From positions 1 to 64,000 of the forward strand of contig JAHQWJ010000152.1 of assembly GCA_029856125.1 (NCBI GenBank): a DNA stretch of 64,000 nucleotides, in the 5' to 3' direction. The notes beneath the pieces were generated by a model that saw nothing but the letters and a program-made list of their open reading frames with translations, ran no database searches and was not told the origin of the DNA. The stretch is from Promethearchaeia archaeon. Its GTDB lineage: Archaea > Asgardarchaeota > Lokiarchaeia > Sigyniarchaeales > SOKP01. The position numbers were made by a program, and so were the translations under genes. Each line of letters opens with the position of its first letter. Position 1 is the first letter of the stretch. Shown one piece after another: positions 16,296 to 24,706 of the stretch.

Positions 16296-17798
16296 TCATT
16301 CCATAGAGATAGCAATATTGCGATCAATATTTGCATCGTACTTAATCACGAAATTCTTCCCGACTAATTCTTGATTTTCTAAGGTAAAGAGCATACCTGA
16401 TTCAGTTGCGATAATGGCAAGGGCACGGTCCCCATTTTCAAGAGAACCAACTAGAACACCTCGTTTAGGTTGCCCCGTTCGATCGTAAATAATAGAATAT
16501 CCCTCAACAGTTAGCTTACCATTCACTTTTTCAACTATATCAGGCAATTTTCTTTTTAAAATTGATTCTTGAATTTTAGAGACATCCTGAACTCCCCAAT
16601 CCATAGTAGGCGGTTTAGTTCCATAGATTCCAATCGATTGTTTTGTGTTATAGCCACCATTAGCTATAACCATTACTTTTAATGAAGGATCAGTGCGAAT
16701 TAATTCGACAGTGTTGATAATTGCATGTAACGAATAATTACTTAAGGGGGTCCCAAAGTATGGAAGTCCCCCTGTAACTGTCAACTCGCGAGGATCATCT
16801 TCTTTAATTCCAAGTTCTTTCATAAAAATCTCTACAATTGAAGGAAAACAACTATATAAGTCAAACTTGTCAATATCAGCTAGTTCTAAACCCGCTTGTT
16901 CCAAAGCAATTCGAGAACCTTCTCTAATCGCAGGAGAACTATCAAGTCTCGGACGGCGATAAATTTCATTGATATTTTTTAAATCTACCCCTCCCATTAT
17001 ATATATCCAATATTTTCTATCAATATTTAGTAATTCAGCAATTTCTTCACTAGCAACTATAATTGTTCCAGCTTGATCAACGAAATTGTTAGCACACATG
17101 CGTTTAGTATATGGATGGACAACACGACGATTCTTAGGAGAGGGAGTTGTAATTTCATCAGCACTAAAAAGTTTTTGAGTCCAGCTTAAAGGATTTTTTG
17201 AAGCTACCTTAGAAAATCGTTCCAAAAGGGCTCCCATGTATTTTCTATGTTCCTCAATAGTACGTCCAGATGATGATCTTAGGGCAGTTTCGAAGATTGC
17301 GTAAGTAAGGGACGGAAAATGGAGCCCATACTTCCTATCAATGTCGGGGATGTCCCAATTCCCCCCATTTAAATATTTTGAAGGCTTATTTTTAGGCCAA
17401 TGCTTAGGACGCTTCCCTTTGAATAATTTATTAATAGAATAAGCTGCTTCTCCACCCGTAATAAGAACGCAACGGTGCTCTCCAGAAGCGATAGCTTTTG
17501 CAGCTCGATTAACTAACATCTGAGGACTATGGCCACCATCAGGTAAATATATTTTTTCTTTAGGTGTGATATTGAGTTTTTTACTAAGCTCGCCCGGAGC
17601 GTCTTCATATGACCAAGAACTGATATTTACCATGTAAACAGCATCAATAAAATCGACAATCTTTTTGTTTTGTGTATTTTTTATTGCTTCCTGACCAGTT
17701 TTGACCATTAAACTGAGAGAATCGAGAGGTTGAGGCGTACCTTTACGTTGAGTAAACTGTGCGGCTCCAACTATAATTGGAATATGATTTTTCCCCAT
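16296..17798 (-). CDS. Thiolase-like protein with fused OB-type C-terminus, nucleophile Cys missing
   Basis: A protein of 500 residues of the SCP-x/acetyl-CoA acetyltransferase-like branch. It begins I-P-I-I-V-G-A-A-Q-F-T-Q and carries later family motifs: C-A-N-N-F-V-D-Q-A-G-T-I, F-D-L-Y-S-C-F-P-S, T-V-T-G-G-L-P-Y-F-G-T-P-L-S-N-Y-S-L, and N-G-G-Y-N-T-K. Where thiolases have C-x-S-G the sequence is G-G-H-S-P-Q, so the acyl-accepting Cys is absent. The last 80 residues (G-V-L-V-G-S-L, R-A-L-A-I-I-A-T-E) look like a fused OB-fold of DUF35 type. A role in acyl-CoA metabolism without normal thiolase chemistry is likely. The ATG at 17798 is preferred to one 12 bases upstream. Confidence 0.82.
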   Translation of the reverse strand: MGKNHIPIIVGAAQFTQRKGTPQPLDSLSLMVKTGQEAIKNTQNKKIVDFIDAVYMVNISSWSYEDAPGELSKKLNITPKEKIYLPDGGHSPQMLVNRAAKAIASGEHRCVLITGGEAAYSINKLFKGKRPKHWPKNKPSKYLNGGNWDIPDIDRKYGLHFPSLTYAIFETALRSSSGRTIEEHRKYMGALLERFSKVASKNPLSWTQKLFSADEITTPSPKNRRVVHPYTKRMCANNFVDQAGTIIVASEEIAELLNIDRKYWIYIMGGVDLKNINEIYRRPRLDSSPAIREGSRIALEQAGLELADIDKFDLYSCFPSIVEIFMKELGIKEDDPRELTVTGGLPYFGTPLSNYSLHAIINTVELIRTDPSLKVMVIANGGYNTKQSIGIYGTKPPTMDWGVQDVSKIQESILKRKLPDIVEKVNGKLTVEGYSIIYDRTGQPKRGVLVGSLENGDRALAIIATESGMLFTLENQELVGKNFVIKYDANIDRNIAISME

Positions 17799-17967
17799 GA
17801 TAAGTAGCAATCGTCCTAATGATAAAGTAAATTTCTTAATTCTATTAAAAATTCGTTAATTTCAATTGTAAATCAAAACAAAAAGAAATCTCATTTTTTT
17901 TTTATATATCTTCTTGGATTGAACACTGTAACATAATTAAATCTCAGTATAAAACAGATGATTATTA

Positions 17968-18828
17968 ATGTTTGTCAATCAAAAAATGGACACATGGTCT
18001 CAACCGTATTGGGAGCATGTAATTAGGAATATTGGACCCATTACCTTCGAAGAACAGGAACTAATCAGAACTTCGCGCGTCGCAGTGCTCGGAGTAGGCG
18101 GTTTAGGTGGACCACTCGCAGAGAATCTTGTTAGAGCAGGCTGTCAAAACTTAGTTATTTGCGACTTTGATGTATTCGACGAATCAAACCTAAATCGGCA
18201 AATTTGCACTACTGAAGACCTTGGTAAGAGAAAAATCGACATCGTAGAAGTTTTTTTACAGAAGATCGATCCTGAAATAGAAGTCAGAAAATTTTTTAAA
18301 ATAACCCAACAAAACATTGATGAGCTTCTTAAAGGTGTAAAAGTGATCGCGCTTACTTTGGACGATCCTGCTACCTCGATCTTTATCGCCCGAGAAGCTC
18401 GAAAGCGGGGAATCACCATGATCGAGTCCTGGGGCGTGCCGTTTTTGTTTACTTGGTGGTTTACTCCCGACAGCATTGATTACGAGAGATGTTATGGCCT
18501 CGAGACAAAGAAGTTCAATTACTTCGAATTGTCCAACCTTAAAAAGGAGATAAACCTCGCCACCTATCAAGCGTTGTTACCAAAAGTATTTACGATGCCA
18601 GGAGTCAGAGAAAAATACGATAGAGAACCAGGAGCGTTCGAAGAAATGATGAATGGTTCGATTGGTGCACGATCCTTTGCGCCTTTCGTAAGAATCACTG
18701 CTGATTTACTTTCTGTAGACGTGATTTTTTCTGGTATTCTCGGAATAAAGCCAAAGAACTTAGCTCCTCACTTGAAAGGGTTTGATTACATTAACATGGA
18801 AGTACGAGAAGCTAATTTAATAATTTAG
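17968..18828 (+). CDS. E1-like (ThiF/MoeB/UBA-type) adenylating protein without zinc cysteines
   Basis: The 286-residue product has the nucleotide-binding loop V-A-V-L-G-V-G-G-L-G-G, the acidic strand I-C-D-F-D-V-F-D-E-S-N-L-N-R-Q and the R/K residues that define the ThiF/MoeB/Uba fold. These enzymes adenylate the C-terminal Gly of ubiquitin-like proteins for sulfur transfer or conjugation. The paired C-x-x-C zinc sites of MoeB and Uba4 are absent, and no rhodanese domain follows. It may resemble TcdA-like tRNA-dehydrating enzymes or a standalone E1 relative. No ubiquitin-like gene is adjacent. Confidence 0.84.
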   Translation: MFVNQKMDTWSQPYWEHVIRNIGPITFEEQELIRTSRVAVLGVGGLGGPLAENLVRAGCQNLVICDFDVFDESNLNRQICTTEDLGKRKIDIVEVFLQKIDPEIEVRKFFKITQQNIDELLKGVKVIALTLDDPATSIFIAREARKRGITMIESWGVPFLFTWWFTPDSIDYERCYGLETKKFNYFELSNLKKEINLATYQALLPKVFTMPGVREKYDREPGAFEEMMNGSIGARSFAPFVRITADLLSVDVIFSGILGIKPKNLAPHLKGFDYINMEVREANLII

Positions 18829-18850
18829 AACTAATTTTTTCTTTTTTTTT
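18829..18850. terminator. T-rich tract between convergent genes
   Basis: The 20 bases between the stop of the E1-like gene and the stop of the minus-strand operon are almost all T on the plus strand, suited to archaeal termination of the plus-strand transcript. No hairpin is seen. Confidence 0.45.
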
Positions 18851-19250
18851 AGTCTCTATTCAAATCTTCGCCATCAACAGATCTCTTATTCTTAACATTT
18901 AACACAAAACCATTAATTCTTTCCGCTACTGTTTCTAGTAATTTGTTCTTCTCTAAAATTTCCTCCCTTAGTTGAGATTCTACTTTAGTTGGTGAGGAAG
19001 TTTGCTGAGTGTTTCTTAGGGTTTGCATTAGTTTTTTAGACCTTTTTTCCGCAAAGAAAAAGCCAAAATCCGTTATTTCTTCGACCATACGACCTCGACA
19101 TAGAAGTAACAAGTGCTTTAATTCTTTTCCACCGATTTTTCCCTCTGTAAAGTTTCTTATCGCAATCTTGAGCTCTTCTAATTCATCATCATTGAAGATT
19201 ATTTTTTCTACTACCTGTTCAAAGTTTGCTAGCTCTTGACTCTTTTCCAT
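18849..19250 (-). CDS. Coiled-coil protein, last gene of the HerA/VirB4-like operon
   Basis: The 133-residue product is almost wholly helical, with heptad-like runs (L-R-E-E-I-L-E-K-N-K-L-L-E-T-V-A-E-R-I) and no membrane helix. Its ATG overlaps the stop of the large upstream gene by one base (TAATG), which indicates translational coupling. I recognise no family. Its place suggests a soluble partner of the membrane-bound ATPase-like protein, for example an adaptor. It ends close to the convergent E1-like gene. Confidence 0.72.
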   Translation of the reverse strand: MEKSQELANFEQVVEKIIFNDDELEELKIAIRNFTEGKIGGKELKHLLLLCRGRMVEEITDFGFFFAEKRSKKLMQTLRNTQQTSSPTKVESQLREEILEKNKLLETVAERINGFVLNVKNKRSVDGEDLNRD

Positions 19251-22200
19251 TAAATCCCCCCCAAATCACCCTCAATGTATTGTCTGAAACCATCAAATAT
19301 CGTGGAATACATTTCGAAGGCATTTTTACAAGTTTCAGCTACATTAGCCTGGTCTCTTACTTCAATCTTTTCACATGAAGTTAAAAATTGCTTTAGATCA
19401 TCCGCTGTAAACGGAAACCCTTCGAATTTACCCAAATTTCCTATAAATTTACTAATATCTTCTGATGTTATAGCATAATTCACGCTGTAATATTCTTTGT
19501 AAACGCTGTGTAAAAATTTAGGGAATAAATCCCGGGCAGTCTTTATCACTTTCTCGTATTTTTTGTGGTTTAAGTTTTTGTGCATCGTAAAATATTCGTA
19601 ATATAGAATAGGAGCAAAATTTTTAGAGAGGGCACTTCTCAAATTAATAGGATTCAGTGACTCTTCTAGAGGAAGTTGGGTAGATTCCAGTTCCACCGGT
19701 TCGTAAGTGATGATCGAACTATCTCGGGAATCGTAATAGTCTTTTAAAACTCTTTGGTAATGTGGTCCGACCGCAAAAGAAGTTTGCATGGACTCCGAAC
19801 CGCTAGCTCTTCGGGGGTGAGTTTCTGTTAAATATTGTTTACTTACTAAAATACCAAAAACTTTGTCAATAATATCTTTCTCTCTCTGCTTTTCTTTAGT
19901 AATTTTTACTATGTAAGGTTTCAACACTTCTTGAAGTTCTTCTCTCACTTTTTTTTTGTAAAGATTACCTACTTTATCAACCGCTTGGATGTTGTTTAAA
20001 AATTTAATGATCCCTTCTATTAAATCGCTATAACCGGCAAAATCGCTTTCAAACAAGGTAGCTTGTGCCCTTTTCATAATTTTATTCTTGGTTGTTTCTA
20101 AATCGTAGCCTTGCTTTTCCATGTAGCTCACGATCTCTTTCCATGATAAAGGTTTAGCTAGCTGTAATTCTTCGAAGTCAAGTTGTACAGGGAAAGATTG
20201 GTATATGTCCTCTCGTTTCACCACCGCCTGGTTTTGTTTCATCGCTCCGATGTATCTCGTCTGATATCCTTCGTTCCTCCGACTGCTATAGTAGCCGACC
20301 CCGTGCAGGTTCTCTAAATTCATCTGTCCGTTGAGCACTGCCACATCTCTTTTATCGGATGTTCGAAAAGTTACAATGTTATTGATGTAATTAAACACAT
20401 TCGGGTGTAAATACCTTATTTGAGAAGCAGAAGTTAATGTTCCAAACCCTTTATCAACTAATGGCGAAAAAAACTTGTCGATCTTGCCATATTGAATTTT
20501 TTTGTCTAAGAAAAAACCGTCAAAAACTACGTCAATGTGTGGTATTACAATAAATTTTGGAGTAAACTCTTCTCCAATCTTCAAGTAGTGAATCATTTTA
20601 GACAATACCACAAACGCAAAAAAGCACTGTTTGTCGTAATCTCTTACTTCTGAGAGGTCTATAATCACTGTTTTGTCGTTCGTTATGAACTCGTGCGCTT
20701 GCGCAGAGTTTAGTGTTTGAGGTTGTTGACGTTGAATAAACGAAGACTCTTGTGGAGTGAACTCCTTAAAAAAGGATAATAATGTTTCCGTGATTGAAGA
20801 TTTCTCCCAGTCTCGTTGCGATGTTAAATCTAACACGAGCGTAGAAATGTCAATGTCGGGATTTCGAAGTATGGTGTTTTTAAAGGTTTCAATGGTCCGT
20901 TCATCTTTCTTAAAACACAACGCGTACGCGTCAAACATATAGTCTAAATAGGCAGGATTGTTTTTATCGTAGGGTATTTCCGAACGAAGCGGATTGATCA
21001 CGATAGTTTTTCCTAATTTGTGGTAGATAAACTGATTTTCGTAGATAGAGCCTTGAAATATTTTTATAATCTTTGACCAATTACCCGTAAAATCGAACAC
21101 TACCGAAGGATAACCTGCTCTAACCAGTTCTACTACGATTTTCTGCGTTAGGAATTCTCGGCTAGAATTTGTACCGTTAGTGACTATTAAATTACGTACT
21201 TGGTCAAATAAAAAACCTGCAGGCGCCTCGTTTTCTAAATATTCTGTATTAATAGTGGAGCCAACAGTAATCTCGTTTTTTAATTGTAAGGGTGTATTGA
21301 ATTCTGCTGCTAACTGCGTTTCTATTCCTTTTTTAAATAGATTGGAAATCGTGGTTAAAATTCCTAAAGTTTTCCCTTGAAACAGCAAATAATTAAGATG
21401 CGTACCGTTCCTTCTGAAAAATTTGTTCTTGAGAGTTTCAAATATTAATCCTGATTCTAGTAAATTGTTCCTCAACGGTTTTATCATATAATTCATAAAA
21501 TTATTCCCAAACGCAGCTTCTAAAACGGTGAATTGCTGTACTAATCGTCTTTCGATTGCGTCCATAGTTTCGTATGTGAACGAGGGCGAGTTAGATACGA
21601 CCGAAGTAGAATAGGTAGCAATCGCGCTCCAGATACCTGCCTTTTGCTTGAGCCAATTTTCACGTTGTACAGGAATCTTTCTGCGTTCTAATAAGTAAAA
21701 TTTTTCTATTTCTGTTAAATATTCAAATCCTTCCTCGTCAAATTTTTCGAAGTTTAAGGGTCCTAACTGGAAAGTAACCGTAAATGGCATCCCTTCTTTA
21801 ATTAGAGATTCGTAAAACTTATCGGGATTACAATATGGTGGCGGACTACAAAAATAGAGGTTTGCCATTTTAATCCCTCCAGTGCTTTTTCCTTCTATCT
21901 GGTAAAAAATGATTTCAGGCGTTTTTCTAGACTTGAAAAACTCTATATTATCAAAAGGATCAATTACGCTAATCTCTTTAGATTTGAAAAGTTTACCTTT
22001 CGACAACTGAAAGAACAATTCCTGCCACCATACGATTAATAAGAAAAAAATAATTCCGATATTGAGTAAAAACCTATAAATTAAAGGTAAATTGAAAAAC
22101 AATAGCGATAAATCTAATAATATTACTAACGCAACGATGTAACTCGCTTTTGCAATAGAAGCGCTTAATTTAGGGCGTACGGTTTTACATGTGACTATTT

Positions 22201-23023
22201 TCGAATCGGACTCTAATGGAACATCTCGTTTCAAAACTGTGCTTCGAAACGTCTCAATTAACTGATCATCGGTCAGGGATGATATCTTAAAGTGGTGAAA
22301 GTTTGAAGTAATCCCAGTTTTTAATGCAGTTGTGCTTAGCCGAAGCTCTTTTACTAACTTAGTTAACTTTGATTTATTGATCCCCCCGTTTATTTTATAA
22401 TAGGTGGAAAATAAAATCAAGGTCTCAAAAGTCGAGTTTTTGTCGTAAACTTTACTATTGGTTATCTGAAGCGGTTTGTGGATGACTTGAAATGTATACG
22501 GAGTGCGATTTTTGTGTAATCCTTTGATAAACGTAAGTAGATTTGCTGACACATTTTCGGCCATCACTCCTATTTTTAAAATACTAACGCCGGTAGTTAT
22601 CATATCTCTGCGATTTGTATAATATAACACCGACTTATCATAATCGGTCTGCCAGAATGTAAAATTTTGAAAGGGATTAAACGCTCCAAACTCCAAAAAG
22701 TGGCGAAAATTAAAGAAATTTTTACGAAACACGAGCACAAAACTTACTCCAACTAGTACGATTGCGCTAATTGAGAGCAAAAAATCCACTGTAGCTAGCA
22801 AAAGAGAAGCGAAAAAGACAAATTCAATTACCACTAACGAGATCGATTTTTTGAGCGTGTCGGATCTATCTATATCCTTATAGGAAGGAAACGAGTTCCA
22901 GACGCTATAAAACGGGTCTTCGTCGCTTTTTGTATCGCTTTTTTGCCCATTTGCACTATTTTCTTTTCCTTTCTTATTCTGATTATTAGTTTCGTTTAAA
23001 AATTCTCCATACGATTTTACCAT
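19250..23023 (-). CDS. Large membrane protein with HerA/VirB4-like fold and degenerate Walker A
   Basis: The product of 1257 residues has two membrane helices near residues 62-105 and two near 290-340. A C-terminal half follows that reads as a HerA/FtsK/VirB4 ATPase. The P-loop position (about 615-625) is V-T-N-G-T-N-S-S-R-E, lacking the G-K-[ST] that binds phosphate. The next strand V-V-F-D-F-T-G-N-W-S fits the D-x-x-G-E-Y element. The Walker B position near 828 reads F-I-V-I-P-H-I-D-V-V, without D-E. The arginine-finger region (T-S-A-S-Q-I-R, then I-V-T-F-R-T-S-D) is recognisable. I infer a catalytically dead scaffold, or nucleotide binding of another kind. It is the third gene of a four-gene operon. 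Confidence 0.75.
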   Translation of the reverse strand: MVKSYGEFLNETNNQNKKGKENSANGQKSDTKSDEDPFYSVWNSFPSYKDIDRSDTLKKSISLVVIEFVFFASLLLATVDFLLSISAIVLVGVSFVLVFRKNFFNFRHFLEFGAFNPFQNFTFWQTDYDKSVLYYTNRRDMITTGVSILKIGVMAENVSANLLTFIKGLHKNRTPYTFQVIHKPLQITNSKVYDKNSTFETLILFSTYYKINGGINKSKLTKLVKELRLSTTALKTGITSNFHHFKISSLTDDQLIETFRSTVLKRDVPLESDSKIVTCKTVRPKLSASIAKASYIVALVILLDLSLLFFNLPLIYRFLLNIGIIFFLLIVWWQELFFQLSKGKLFKSKEISVIDPFDNIEFFKSRKTPEIIFYQIEGKSTGGIKMANLYFCSPPPYCNPDKFYESLIKEGMPFTVTFQLGPLNFEKFDEEGFEYLTEIEKFYLLERRKIPVQRENWLKQKAGIWSAIATYSTSVVSNSPSFTYETMDAIERRLVQQFTVLEAAFGNNFMNYMIKPLRNNLLESGLIFETLKNKFFRRNGTHLNYLLFQGKTLGILTTISNLFKKGIETQLAAEFNTPLQLKNEITVGSTINTEYLENEAPAGFLFDQVRNLIVTNGTNSSREFLTQKIVVELVRAGYPSVVFDFTGNWSKIIKIFQGSIYENQFIYHKLGKTIVINPLRSEIPYDKNNPAYLDYMFDAYALCFKKDERTIETFKNTILRNPDIDISTLVLDLTSQRDWEKSSITETLLSFFKEFTPQESSFIQRQQPQTLNSAQAHEFITNDKTVIIDLSEVRDYDKQCFFAFVVLSKMIHYLKIGEEFTPKFIVIPHIDVVFDGFFLDKKIQYGKIDKFFSPLVDKGFGTLTSASQIRYLHPNVFNYINNIVTFRTSDKRDVAVLNGQMNLENLHGVGYYSSRRNEGYQTRYIGAMKQNQAVVKREDIYQSFPVQLDFEELQLAKPLSWKEIVSYMEKQGYDLETTKNKIMKRAQATLFESDFAGYSDLIEGIIKFLNNIQAVDKVGNLYKKKVREELQEVLKPYIVKITKEKQREKDIIDKVFGILVSKQYLTETHPRRASGSESMQTSFAVGPHYQRVLKDYYDSRDSSIITYEPVELESTQLPLEESLNPINLRSALSKNFAPILYYEYFTMHKNLNHKKYEKVIKTARDLFPKFLHSVYKEYYSVNYAITSEDISKFIGNLGKFEGFPFTADDLKQFLTSCEKIEVRDQANVAETCKNAFEMYSTIFDGFRQYIEGDLGGI

Positions 23024-23031
23024 TAATTATT

Positions 23032-23886
23032 TCACCTTTTTCCGTAATACAATTTGTTAATGAAAATTAAAATTACTATTACTCCCACGCAAATGAGGGT
23101 AGTGTTACTGATTGACATCGATAAGACCCCATACATAAACGATTCTACTAAAACTACGACTCCAATCATTGCGAACAATACAATAAGTCCAATTACCAAG
23201 AACTGCCCAATATTTTCTTTAGATTGACGATACGATATGTTATCCTTTAAAGCCCCTGATATCGCGATCTTTCTTGTCGATTTTTGCTCTAATTTGTTTC
23301 GTACAGTTTTTAGATGTAAGATCTTTTCGAAGGCATTTTTATCGAATTTGTGTTCGAGCTGTATCTGGAGCGCTTTTTCCTCGTCTTTGAACCTTTGCAT
23401 TAAGATCGGATTAAGCGTATTTTCGCTTTTTTGCTTTTTAGATTGACCACCTGATAAAAAAGAAAACATCGATACTGTTCGGTTTCGGTTCAACGCTTCT
23501 GAATTAATTTTTTCGTGTAAATTGGGTACTTCCAGCTTCTGAAGCTCGTAATACGCTTCAATTACACCCTTCACCTGCTCAAGATTTATATCTCCCTGTC
23601 GTTTCAAAAATAAAAGCTCTATTTGGGACAATTTCTCTATTAGTTCTGGTTTAAACACCGATACATTGAAGTTAAGGGCAAAAATATTGTTTACGAGTTT
23701 CATGTATTCAAAAATGTTTTCGCCTGACCCTCTCTCTCTCGTTCGTATACCTAATTTGATCCCTATTTCGTCAACTGCGTTGCTTACGAGCACAAAACTT
23801 ACTACCGCTAGCTTTTTATAGTTGCCCGTTTCCTTACAGAGCTGAATCAGTCGCTTTAACTTAACATCAAGCAACCGCTCGCTCAC
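23032..23886 (-). CDS. Helical membrane-anchored protein of the ATPase-like operon
   Basis: The 284-residue product has a helical cytoplasmic region of about 220 residues, with charged helices and a low-complexity K-K-Q-K-S-E insert near 148. Two adjacent membrane helices follow near 225-250 and 255-280, then a basic tail. No family is recognised. The start overlaps the stop of the upstream gene by four bases (ATGA), and the next gene begins eight bases after its own stop. This tight packing argues that all four products work together at the membrane. Confidence 0.72.
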   Translation of the reverse strand: MSERLLDVKLKRLIQLCKETGNYKKLAVVSFVLVSNAVDEIGIKLGIRTRERGSGENIFEYMKLVNNIFALNFNVSVFKPELIEKLSQIELLFLKRQGDINLEQVKGVIEAYYELQKLEVPNLHEKINSEALNRNRTVSMFSFLSGGQSKKQKSENTLNPILMQRFKDEEKALQIQLEHKFDKNAFEKILHLKTVRNKLEQKSTRKIAISGALKDNISYRQSKENIGQFLVIGLIVLFAMIGVVVLVESFMYGVLSMSISNTTLICVGVIVILIFINKLYYGKR

Positions 23887-24635
23887 TTTCTCACCCTCGT
23901 AGTTAAAAAATCCTCGTAAATTTGTTCTACCTCGTTCTTAGGCTCAATTTCCCGCTGTAATTTAGTGGACTCAAGTTCCAATTCTTCTTGAGCGATTAAT
24001 TTATCTAAATCAAATTCTTCCTTCGCATTTTCAATATATGATTTTATCACTTCTGCTGGAGTATTCTGCTCCTTTTCGAAAGTACTTATTACCGACTGGT
24101 TGAACAACGCATACGGAAACGTACATCCAAAGGAGAGTACTTGAAGCCAATAGCCAGGACCAATCGAATAGTTAAGCGTGAGTTCTAATTCGTAATCGAA
24201 ATAAACCATAAATGGGTAATAAAGATCGTTTGGTAATAAAAAAAACAAAGGGAACACTAACACGAAAAATCCGATTAGAGTAACTAATGAAATCGTAATA
24301 AAACTAAACCTCTTTACTTTTAACAGGTTATCGCCTTTTTCTACATCGTGAAAAAGCGTTGAATAAGCTGAAAGGAAGATCGCAACGATAAAAACCATCA
24401 CAATGACAACGGGCATAGTAGCGTTTTGTGGTTTGTAAGATTCGTTAAATAAATTCCCTTCTGTAAATGGAGTGCTCCACCCAAACAACGCGTTGTAAAT
24501 CCACGACATAATGGGCTCTCCACTGCTGTTAAGTACGCCTTGGATGTAATACCAATCTAAAAACACCGAAGCGAAGCTAAAGATAAGGCCAATTAAAAAA
24601 ATTATTTTATATCCTGACTTGATATTTATCGACAT
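23883..24635 (-). CDS. Polytopic membrane protein, first gene of the ATPase-like operon
   Basis: The 250-residue product has four predicted membrane helices (about 10-28, 75-92, 112-135, 160-180) with an external loop rich in Trp, Phe and Tyr. A cytoplasmic C-terminal tail of charged coiled-coil type (E-L-E-L-E-S-T-K-L-Q-R-E-I-E) ends in R-V-R-K. No family is recognised. A strong TATA box about 55 bases upstream and the ATGA junction at the other end mark it as the promoter-proximal gene of the operon 24635-18849. The tail may contact the neighbouring helical proteins. Confidence 0.72.
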   Translation of the reverse strand: MSINIKSGYKIIFLIGLIFSFASVFLDWYYIQGVLNSSGEPIMSWIYNALFGWSTPFTEGNLFNESYKPQNATMPVVIVMVFIVAIFLSAYSTLFHDVEKGDNLLKVKRFSFITISLVTLIGFFVLVFPLFFLLPNDLYYPFMVYFDYELELTLNYSIGPGYWLQVLSFGCTFPYALFNQSVISTFEKEQNTPAEVIKSYIENAKEEFDLDKLIAQEELELESTKLQREIEPKNEVEQIYEDFLTTRVRK

Positions 24636-24684
24636 GTTACAATAAACTCTTTTCTTTTTTACTTATAGAGCCTAAAATCGACGA

Positions 24685-24706
24685 GAATTTATAAAGAAAA
24701 AAATTT
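24685..24706 (-). promoter_or_regulatory. Promoter of the HerA/VirB4-like operon
   Basis: Read on the minus strand, a T-tract (BRE-like) runs into C-T-T-T-A-T-A-A-A-T-T. Expected initiation about 26 bases downstream (near 24665) leaves a leader of roughly 30 bases before the ATG. It overlaps the 3' end of the upstream HhH gene by a few bases. Confidence 0.65.
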
